From positions 26,893,371 through 26,957,370 of the forward strand of contig OZ020487.1 of the NCBI GenBank assembly GCA_963971405.1: a DNA stretch of 64,000 bases, read 5' to 3'. Positions 63,901 to 64,000 of the stretch are shown here, piece by piece. A program made the translations under genes and the position numbers. The notes under the pieces are model-generated. The model had not been told where the DNA came from. It saw only the letters and a list, made by a program, of their open reading frames with translations, and ran no database searches. Every line of letters starts with the position of its first letter. Position 1 is the stretch's first letter. Source of the stretch: Psococerastis gibbosa. Taxonomy: Eukaryota > Arthropoda > Insecta > Psocodea > Psocidae.

Positions 63901-64000
63901 ACAAAATAACCTTACTAATTACTACAGTATTATAGTCTGTTAACATAATTTTTAAGTTACCACGTAGCATGTAACTTTCGATGGTACGTGCCAGAACACT
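24800..64000 (-). CDS. Large lipid transfer protein (apoLTP/apolipophorin type), C-terminal ~2,900 aa, about 41 exons, 5' end outside window
   Basis: Secreted lipoprotein scaffold that carries or transfers lipid in haemolymph (family knowledge). The exons, listed separately below, join in phase without a stop: 8,614 nt over 40 exons, plus 123 nt if the proposed terminal exon is right. Domain order: beta-rich region with repeated TP[FWIY] motifs, amphipathic helices, VWD (MTFDGRFLNFSGPCDYLLA, GLLGT), Cys-rich segment, vWA-like fold, Cys cluster, acidic tail. Of 40 introns, 23 are phase 0, 10 phase 2 and 7 phase 1. Insect apolipophorin is about 3,300-3,400 aa with its VWD near residue 2,800. 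Here about 2,325 beta- or helix-rich residues precede the VWD, and neither the helical N-terminal lipid-binding domain nor a cleavage site in the usual place has appeared. That suits the longer apoLTP (over 4,000 aa) better. Family assignment is firm; the choice of paralogue is inference. Confidence 0.9.
25108..25276. mobile_element. Non-autonomous hAT-like element with perfect 8-bp TSD
   Basis: Ends CAGGGACGGATCCAG and CTGTATCCGTCCATG are inverted. TSD GTCTACGT at 25,100-25,107 and 25,277-25,284. The interior is a G run at each end and AT-rich filler. Lies in the proposed last intron. Confidence 0.85.
25722..26146. mobile_element. Foldback MITE C, 425 bp
   Basis: Long arms AGGTGCCCATTCCACATACG... 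and inverse, flanked by TA. The centre shares a TGATCAATTGATAATAGAGT-like stretch with the inner MITE at 59,375. Confidence 0.85.
26347..26488. mobile_element. Foldback MITE B, complete copy
   Basis: Near-perfect 142-bp hairpin: AGGTGGGGATTCCACCAACG ... inverse, hinge at ATTAAAGACATAC. Lies in the proposed last intron. Confidence 0.87.
26489..28639. other. Intronic (if exon 41 holds), nothing recognised
   Basis: C run at 26,656. A stretch of more balanced composition at 27,470-28,060 might be conserved non-coding or an unrecognised exon; I see no family signature in any frame. Confidence 0.4.
28640..28990. repeat. Duplicate of the intron block at 34,014-34,385
   Basis: Same orientation. Shared anchors: ACATTTAAATTTACTGTCAA, ATTCAGTCAACG, GATGGGCATCCGCA, CTGGATTGTACA. 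Homology starts at the exon 36 boundary of the other copy. Confidence 0.8.
29336..29535 (-). CDS. LLTP exon 40, C-terminal Cys cluster
   Basis: 200 nt, 2 nt in, phase 0 out. Acceptor GTTAAAG, donor CTG|GTAAGTATT (near perfect). TVFAARWMTGSKKN is followed by six Cys in KCQVCEC...MDCHPCQ and ends EPVEIGL. Ignoring the donor would give a stop 14 codons later (29,294). Confidence 0.9.
29994..30237 (-). CDS. LLTP exon 39, vWA-like fold end
   Basis: 244 nt, phase 0 in, 1 nt out. Acceptor TTGTTGCAG, donor AATG|GTAAGT. Reads MEYSVLRQVLIESNAKLHIL, then GIDSTVAFTKKDHKEL and GYCAPLALETNG. Confidence 0.93.
30600..30843 (-). CDS. LLTP exon 38, vWA-like fold
   Basis: 244 nt, phase 0 out. Acceptor GTTGTAG, donor ACT|GTAAGT. 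Strands YATVVFGGKGAF and VSKIFVVIPCSSCDPSNMT, with the helix GTEDIFDAIAFASTLEFRTG, as expected for a Rossmann-type vWA. Confidence 0.93.
30945..31085. repeat. Repeat H, copy 1 (intron 37)
   Basis: CGATTAACCTCTTCAATCGC... to CACAAGTACAAGCACG, repeated at 36,183. Identity high, no ORF. Confidence 0.75.
31274..31474 (-). CDS. LLTP exon 37, start of vWA-like fold
   Basis: 201 nt, 1 nt in, 2 nt out. Acceptor CATTCTAG, donor AG|GTAAGC. Reads CQLPNGTMIKEGSFIELRGD, then the first core strand ADVVFIVEGKECN. The DXSXS metal site of classical vWA domains is missing here. Confidence 0.93.
31475..32169. other. Intron 36 (3' part), little recognised
   Basis: Non-coding. Bases 31,905-31,950 hold a decayed repeat F tail (AAGAACCGGTGCTAGAGGAC). 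Confidence 0.45.
32170..32630 (+). pseudogene. LINE RT C-terminal fragment split by MITE E
   Basis: The plus frame reads RRARWIGHLLRHDNLVSCTI, then GRPRNEYLQQVKNN and GITFYVEL, typical of LINE C termini. The sequence resumes after the MITE with ...AGAGGACATGTCAAAATCGC. The uninterrupted scrap at 15,430 shows the junction before insertion. Confidence 0.8.
32356..32527. mobile_element. Foldback MITE E inside LINE fragment
   Basis: Arms CCTGATCGAGGCGATTATAA... and inverse around GAATAGCACTTTCCATTATA. Other copies at 40,762 (near-identical, inverted) and 47,119 (diverged). Confidence 0.85.
32640..33030 (-). repeat. Repeat F fragment split by MITE B
   Basis: The 5' part of F in reverse (GACAGACATTTCG-like, ...ACCATCAGAAAG). 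It continues after the MITE with ACTAACGAATAGATAGGAAAGC. Joining the two sides restores the F start. Confidence 0.75.
32858..33000. mobile_element. Foldback MITE B2 inserted in repeat F
   Basis: GGCGGGGTTTCCACATACGT ... inverse, hinge ATTAAAGACATAC, flanked by TA (32,856-32,857 and 33,001-33,002). The empty site can be read from other F copies. Confidence 0.88.
33152..33294. mobile_element. Foldback MITE B2, second copy
   Basis: Same family as 32,858, in reverse about its hinge (TAGTATGTCTTTAATGTC), flanked by TA on each side. Confidence 0.87.
33893..34020 (-). CDS. LLTP exon 36, Cys-rich segment
   Basis: 128 nt, phase 0 in, 2 nt out. Acceptor TGTATAG, donor CA|GTAAGT. Found only by looking for the family's expected continuation of CFAR. 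It reads VNPTPFHNMCLTSRRELCSA and SIPEWCVQ, with five Cys. It bridges the otherwise incompatible phases of exons 35 and 37. Confidence 0.93.
34014..34385. repeat. Intron block duplicated at 28,640
   Basis: Starts at the acceptor of exon 36 and fills most of intron 35. About three quarters of bases match the other copy by eye. Confidence 0.78.
34682..34760 (-). repeat. 38-40 bp tandem duplication of exon 35 end and donor
   Basis: Two copies of a unit running TATTCTTACCC.TGCAAAGCA.GTGGAATAAT.AGA on the plus strand. On the minus strand each unit carries the exon 35 end and a GTAAGAATAG donor. Confidence 0.9.
34732..34988 (-). CDS. LLTP exon 35, VWD domain end
   Basis: 257 nt, 2 nt in, phase 0 out. 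Acceptor TTTAAG, donor AGG|GTAAGA. The diagnostic WYYGKTAGLLGT is followed by a helix and ends SSHYSTCFAR. A second copy of the last exon bases and donor lies 38 bp downstream (see findings). Only the proximal donor keeps phase with exon 36. Confidence 0.94.
35020..35325 (-). repeat. Decayed repeat F fragment in intron 34
   Basis: The reverse strand keeps the F order: GATGGTAGAAATTATCGAT, ACATGTTTTGAGGTCACAG, GAAATGTCTGTC. About 70-80% similar by eye to copy 1. Confidence 0.65.
35509..35665 (-). CDS. LLTP exon 34, VWD domain middle
   Basis: 157 nt, phase 0 in, 1 nt out. Acceptor TTTTGCAG, donor CTG|GTGAGA (the next codon is split). Reads EVKLPDGYGGQLPAQIGHLT, then LQCNVHFHVCTLYLSG, the paired Cys of VWD. 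Confidence 0.95.
35803..36175. mobile_element. Foldback element with TTAA TSD (piggyBac-like MITE)
   Basis: Ends GGCTGAGAGTTCAAAATG and CATTTTGAACACTCAGCC are inverted, flanked by TTAA at 35,799-35,802 and 36,176-36,179. AT-rich centre without ORF. In intron 33. Confidence 0.82.
36183..36335. repeat. Repeat H, copy 2 (intron 33)
   Basis: Matches 30,945 and abuts the TTAA element. Shares TTAACCTCTTCAATCGCCTC and GTACAAGCACG. Confidence 0.75.
36336..37504. other. Intron 33 (middle), nothing recognised
   Basis: AT-rich; a 38-bp hairpin at 37,013-37,050 (CTTAGACCATAT / ATATGGTCTAAG) also occurs in part near 19,430. Confidence 0.45.
37516..37920 (-). pseudogene. LINE ORF C-terminal fragment, still open
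   Basis: 134 codons without a stop: CETWTIAETMRSQIEAFEVW, MDRVTNEEVLQRIGEERK, RRANWIGHTLRHDGLLHTIL, GRPRAEYLDQLLRD. This is the conserved post-RT region of non-LTR retrotransposons, 5'-truncated, with its original stop present. The least decayed LINE scrap in the gene, so probably recent. Confidence 0.85.
38281..38489 (-). CDS. LLTP exon 33, von Willebrand D domain start
   Basis: 209 nt, phase 0 out. Acceptor TTTTAG, donor GAC|GTGAGT. VWD signature LMTFDGRFLNFSGPCDYLLA followed by RDFVNGNFSLI, the arrangement seen in insect lipophorin-type proteins. Confidence 0.95.
38895..39136 (-). CDS. LLTP exon 32, helix segment before VWD
   Basis: 242 nt, 1 nt in and 1 nt out. Acceptor GTATTTCAG, donor AAAG|GTAAGC. 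Reads YREAKTKFIFEPNDGLVLLE and ends DNWLPPFK, the lead into the VWD domain. Confidence 0.93.
39469..39880 (-). CDS. LLTP exon 31, amphipathic helix segment (largest exon)
   Basis: 412 nt, 2 nt in and 2 nt out. Acceptor TTTTTCAG, donor AA|GTACGT. Helical and charged: FLYERQKEFQNTPFLAQIAN and EIQQVFDEIVEGFKELEKLP. Likely lies on the lipid surface. Confidence 0.94.
40208..40493 (-). CDS. LLTP exon 30, amphipathic helix segment
   Basis: 286 nt, phase 0 in, 1 nt out. Acceptor CTTTCAG, donor TTAA|GTAAGT. Helical throughout: IKNSYRKIVELIHQVLHGDA and MVKELQLTVVRHVEQLYGSV. Confidence 0.93.
40762..40925. mobile_element. Foldback MITE E, copy 2
   Basis: AGCCTGATCGAGGCGATTAT ... inverse. In opposite orientation to the copy at 32,356. 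In intron 29. Confidence 0.85.
41119..41341 (+). repeat. tRNA-derived SINE family 2
   Basis: A-box-like TAGAGTTGTGGTA and B-box-like GGTTTGAGTCCCACAC, unique body, tail TATTTACTTATTTATTTATT. Better preserved than the copy at 40. In intron 29. Confidence 0.75.
41567..41801 (-). CDS. LLTP exon 29, amphipathic helix segment
   Basis: 235 nt, phase 0 out. Acceptor GATTACAG, donor ACG|GTAATA. Reads DLRTLDNDFEQLRIFLNTSY and ELKEHLEKLPAIMGEIWQAL. Confidence 0.92.
41939..42093 (-). CDS. LLTP exon 28, amphipathic helix segment
   Basis: 155 nt, phase 0 in, 2 nt out. Acceptor TATTCTAG, donor CA|GTAAGT. Charged helices such as NIEETADYWKDYIRSEVKSA. Confidence 0.9.
42315..42507 (+). pseudogene. LINE RT C-terminal scrap in intron 27
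   Basis: Recognisable LEAFEMWCYCRI and SARRARWLGHLL with stops and frameshifts. Cut at its right end by MITE A at 42,510. Confidence 0.75.
42616..43403 (-). mobile_element. 5'-truncated LINE inside MITE A
   Basis: Flanked by the 9-bp TSD ATGTAGATA (42,607-42,615 and 43,404-43,412). A poly(T) run at its left end is the poly(A) tail of a minus-strand insertion. Confidence 0.83.
42861..43357 (-). pseudogene. LINE ORF2 fragment: post-RT and RNase H start
   Basis: CFTGAMKSCPTAAMEIVLDF with PPLHVAVE is the segment typical between RT and RNase H. After a frameshift, KWFTDGSRLGSTNPRTGLSV gives the RNase H start with its catalytic Asp. Truncated beyond. A different lineage from the element at 16,767. 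Confidence 0.8.
43550..43731 (-). CDS. LLTP exon 27, end of beta-rich region
   Basis: 182 nt, phase 0 out. Acceptor TTTTGTAG, donor GGG|GTACGT. Reads ATDQLQAHGCIPDARNAEFS and LRLNHSRLVTSRMKWRPTL. It marks the passage from beta repeats to helices. Confidence 0.92.
44383..44554 (-). CDS. LLTP exon 26
   Basis: 172 nt, phase 0 in, 1 nt out. Acceptor GATTTCAG, donor CCTG|GTACGC. Reads KRLQHEESYLRGRFYNDETC; a CC pair and several sequons. Confidence 0.9.
44582..44770 (-). mobile_element. tRNA-derived SINE family 1, intact copy
   Basis: Read on the minus strand: A-box region TGGTCCAGTGGTTAAGACG and B-box GGTTCGAATCC of a tRNA-like head. TSD CACTAATATAGC at 44,570-44,581 and 44,771-44,782. In intron 25. 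Confidence 0.85.
45040..45222 (-). CDS. LLTP exon 25
   Basis: 61 codons, phase 0 at both ends. Acceptor CTTTCAG, donor TTG|GTGAGA. Reads LDISAVHPATKLDLAAKGII. Contains RYKR, which fits the convertase pattern R-X-K-R, though far downstream of where the family is normally cut; also an RGD. Confidence 0.92.
45953..46102 (-). CDS. LLTP exon 24
   Basis: 50 codons, phase 0 at both ends. Acceptor TTATTCAG, donor CAA|GTAAGC. Reads DVTFNGTYIRRGTKALRTRL. Confidence 0.92.
46430..46603. repeat. Foldback, 174 bp
   Basis: Arms CAGTAGAAAAATCACGG... and inverse, with inner CTTACAAATGAT / ATCGTTTGTAAG. In intron 23. Family not seen elsewhere in the window. Confidence 0.78.
46838..47071 (-). CDS. LLTP exon 23
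   Basis: 78 codons, phase 0 at both ends. Acceptor TCGCAG, donor AAAG|GTGCGT. Motif LVYPLRNFTVNGHIRQDQRS; ends LRFMHPSFVK. Confidence 0.92.
47119..47263. mobile_element. Foldback related to MITE E
   Basis: Ends GCCTACCATGCCGTTTAG-like and inverse. The core AAATTGTCTTGTTCACATTT matches the MITE E core. In intron 22. Confidence 0.75.
47470..47715 (-). CDS. LLTP exon 22
   Basis: 82 codons, phase 0 at both ends. Acceptor GTTGCAG, donor TCT|GTAAGT. Reads DRKWADLFKLDNKTAFNLAG; several Asn-linked sequons. Confidence 0.92.
48100..48318 (-). CDS. LLTP exon 21
   Basis: 73 codons, phase 0 at both ends. Acceptor ACTTGCAG, donor ATT|GTAAGT. Two Cys (GECTVNYNG, GQYNCLSEN) could form a local disulphide. 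Confidence 0.92.
48535..48765. repeat. Old relative of MITE G (intron 20)
   Basis: AAGCAAGTTATTACGGATTT... and ...ATATGATGTATGAAATAG follow the arm order of MITE G but with many changes. Confidence 0.6.
49023..49230 (-). CDS. LLTP exon 20
   Basis: 208 nt, phase 0 out. Acceptor TGTTGCAG, donor CAG|GTATGA. Reads TTLQNGSGIGQYRRSLKVDW and LLVEMPLATRHITNAAYRYQ. Confidence 0.92.
51449..51835. mobile_element. Non-autonomous hAT-like element, 8-bp TSD with one mismatch
   Basis: TAGTGGCGTAGCC and GGCTACGCCATGG are inverted. TSD ACTCCAGC (51,441-51,448) and ACTCTAGC (51,836-51,843). Interior shares CCCCGGGGGAAACCGCCGGG-type sequence with the 8.2-8.5 kb region. Confidence 0.78.
52125..52245 (+). repeat. 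Repeat F, 3' end only
   Basis: GAAATTTAACTATAGGAAAA ... GGAAAGCATGTTCGAGTAAA, preceded by the usual C run at 52,086. Confidence 0.75.
52595..52956 (-). CDS. LLTP exon 19
   Basis: 362 nt, phase 0 in, 2 nt out. Acceptor GTTAAAG, donor AT|GTAAGT. Motif LHTPYFSEDTFFVELNGDCP. The next intron (49,231-52,594) is 3.4 kb and full of repeats. Confidence 0.92.
53701..53896 (-). CDS. LLTP exon 18
   Basis: 196 nt, phase 0 out. Acceptor TTTGTAG, donor GAA|GTAAGT. Reads FGKNLTISLPSAEDMAVNLN; NLT sequon. Confidence 0.92.
54231..54470 (-). CDS. LLTP exon 17
   Basis: 240 nt, 1 nt in, 2 nt out. Acceptor TATTTCAG, donor AG|GTAAGA. Reads VGTHGARLVAGISADAGEGR and HLAGDFQKAAVKSRHAHADL. Confidence 0.93.
54569..54882 (-). 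CDS. LLTP exon 16
   Basis: 314 nt, phase 0 in, 2 nt out. Acceptor ATTTTAG, donor TG|GTGAGT. Reads VTLEPQSEGVRTVAIEVAAS; includes a short helical stretch (LTSLIADVKSSLPALRNLEG), then GFSGLSLDGNYW. Confidence 0.93.
55257..55527 (-). CDS. LLTP exon 15
   Basis: 271 nt, phase 0 out. Acceptor CATTGCAG, donor AAC|GTAAGT. Reads EDKMTVDARLFRSPGIEFKL and later GGLTADHVDYKVDTVVAKIG. Confidence 0.93.
55620..55744 (-). CDS. LLTP exon 14
   Basis: 125 nt, phase 0 in, 2 nt out. Acceptor CTATTTCAG, donor GA|GTGAGC. Motif IETPWEQIKSVQASFAFQN. Confidence 0.92.
55884..56036 (-). CDS. LLTP exon 13
   Basis: 51 codons, phase 0 at both ends. Acceptor ATTTGTAG, donor AGA|GTAAGT. Starts ADKGFLRVGLRTWMTSPRYL and ends LALHIPAQGLR. 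Confidence 0.92.
56568..56798 (-). CDS. LLTP exon 12
   Basis: 77 codons, phase 0 at both ends. Acceptor TTATACAG, donor ATT|GTAAGT. Motif LQIHTPWQALNLLRIATFIE; sequons NLT and NET. Confidence 0.93.
57011..57163 (-). CDS. LLTP exon 11
   Basis: 51 codons, phase 0 at both ends. Acceptor TTTTTTCAG, donor AAA|GTAAGT. Motif LMTPFPVCSHLTSVANFEF; NET sequon near the end. Confidence 0.93.
57497..57757 (-). CDS. LLTP exon 10
   Basis: 87 codons, phase 0 at both ends. Acceptor CTCTTCAG, donor CAG|GTATTT. Contains an acidic insert SEEIDDDEEEAQRW between strands, then LAIPTGIIYIYDEFYFQ. Confidence 0.92.
57872..58069 (-). CDS. LLTP exon 9
   Basis: 66 codons, phase 0 at both ends. Acceptor GATTTCCAG, donor AAAG|GTGTGT. 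Motif FTPIEGLEETGLVAKIIV. Confidence 0.92.
58304..58569 (-). CDS. LLTP exon 8
   Basis: 266 nt, phase 0 out. Acceptor TTTTTCAG, donor TTG|GTAAGT. Carries two TP motifs (LTTPISQYSAITGRVGY and LATPLEFFNKVLF), characteristic of the beta-repeat region. Confidence 0.92.
58970..59186 (-). CDS. LLTP exon 7
   Basis: 217 nt, phase 0 in, 1 nt out. Acceptor CAATTTCAG, donor AAAG|GTGATT. Reads GKTASPVMVKSCWRIDEIES, with the repeat-like motif SPYEGYRRGLLVGRLKY. Confidence 0.92.
59304..59699. mobile_element. Foldback MITE with another MITE in its loop
   Basis: Outer arms GGCGCGGTTTCCACCGACCA... and inverse, flanked by TA. The outer hinge (ACATTCAAGAC / GTCTTGAATGT) is split by the inner element 59,375-59,628. 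In intron 6. Confidence 0.83.
59375..59628. mobile_element. Inner MITE of the nested pair
   Basis: GTCGGGGTTTCTACCGACCT ... inverse, TA on the left side. Core ACTCTATGATCATTGATCAA resembles the core of MITE C (25,722). Confidence 0.8.
59834..59976. mobile_element. Foldback MITE B2, third copy
   Basis: GGCGGGGTTTCCACATACAT ... inverse, TA flanks. Very close to the copy at 33,152. In intron 6. Confidence 0.87.
60636..60924 (-). CDS. LLTP exon 6
   Basis: 289 nt, leaves in phase 0. Acceptor TTTTAAG, donor CAG|GTGGGC. Reads LVNEGNLLRCNSSVLWQDN; contains an NSS sequon and ends LETVVHWQ. Confidence 0.92.
61278..61440 (-). CDS. LLTP exon 5
   Basis: 163 nt, starts with 2 nt and ends with 2 nt. Acceptor CTACCTCAG, donor GTATTT. 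Reads HKFDSGLRLEWSPSEVV then a TPF motif in FLTPFESWKKTSVSG. Confidence 0.9.
61679..62054. mobile_element. MITE G, complete, TTAA TSD (piggyBac-like)
   Basis: Arms GAGTGTACAGCCCGTAGGAA... and inverse, flanked by TTAA (61,675-61,678; 62,055-62,058). Fills more than half of intron 4 and ends 70 bp from the exon 4 donor. Confidence 0.85.
62125..62339 (-). CDS. LLTP exon 4
   Basis: 215 nt, 1 nt in and 1 nt out. Acceptor TTTGCAG, donor CAAG|GTAACA. An open frame runs on past this donor into a MITE, but only this site keeps phase with exon 5. Contains YRDVHITLSGLNTQ and YPGRLLFGSVIFGLQ. Confidence 0.9.
62540..62870 (-). pseudogene. LINE RT C-terminal scrap in intron 3
   Basis: The minus frame reads RRDRIRNEVMRAGLGVEKPL with VEKIVSRH and RRGRPRETE, the post-RT motif of another LINE lineage. 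No N-terminal part. Confidence 0.7.
63043..63212 (-). CDS. LLTP exon 3
   Basis: 170 nt, enters in phase 0 and leaves with 2 nt. Acceptor TTATAG, donor GTAAGAG. Contains KYGIALKQASFRPGEIEAYA and ends with the start of a Lys codon completed in exon 4. Confidence 0.9.
63698..63883 (-). CDS. LLTP exon 2
   Basis: 62 codons, phase 0 at both ends. Acceptor CTGTTTAG, donor GTAAGT. Beta-strand-like, from VALDGRWFSGHNG to DEDQFKIELT. Confidence 0.9.
63961..64000 (-). CDS. LLTP exon 1 of window (partial)
   Basis: The last 40 nt of the window read VFWHVPSKVTCYV in the frame required by exon 2 and end at a GTAACT donor. The exon continues beyond the window. It is short, so the call rests on the donor and the phase (0). 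Confidence 0.55.

Overview
The window looks like genomic DNA from an arthropod, most likely an insect. It is AT-rich, has spliceosomal introns with GTAAGT-type donors, and is crowded with eukaryotic transposon debris (foldback MITEs, hAT-like elements, tRNA-derived SINEs, 5'-truncated LINEs). Nothing prokaryotic is present. The order is a guess; a hemipteran would fit the repeat content, but I cannot test that here.

Layout. Bases 1 to about 24,450 are intergenic and I recognise no host gene there. They hold at least four major copies (plus fragments) of one dispersed repeat with 14-bp inverted ends, a 1.56-kb hAT transposon with a broken transposase, smaller hAT-like elements, foldback MITEs, a SINE with a LINE inserted in its tail, and many C or G homopolymer runs. 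Bases about 24,450 to 64,000 carry a single large gene on the minus strand, running past the right edge of the window. I rebuilt 40 exons (41 with a probable terminal one). Each is bounded by GT/AG, and all join in one open frame of about 2,870 codons (2,911 with the terminal exon).

The gene. The product is a very large secreted lipid-carrying protein of the large lipid transfer protein (LLTP) superfamily, of apolipophorin or apoLTP type. In order, the window encodes a long beta-rich region of repeated short exons with recurring TP[FWIY] motifs (exons 1-27), an amphipathic alpha-helical segment (28-32), a von Willebrand D domain (33-35), a Cys-rich segment (36), a vWA-like fold without a recognisable MIDAS (37-39), a Cys cluster (40) and probably an acidic tail (41). 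The N-terminal lipid-binding module and the usual convertase site lie outside the window. The length upstream of the VWD favours apoLTP over ordinary apolipophorin, but this is inference.

Most mobile-element insertions in the gene lie in introns, and several are nested in a readable order: MITE in LINE, LINE in MITE, MITE in MITE, LINE in SINE, and MITE in the hAT transposase. I found no new enzyme system, CRISPR array or RNA gene. The most useful observations are the full exon chain (including one exon on no long ORF, at 33,893-34,020), a duplicated splice donor at exon 35, the datable nested insertions with exact target-site duplications, and an unnamed dispersed repeat family with a homopolymer core.
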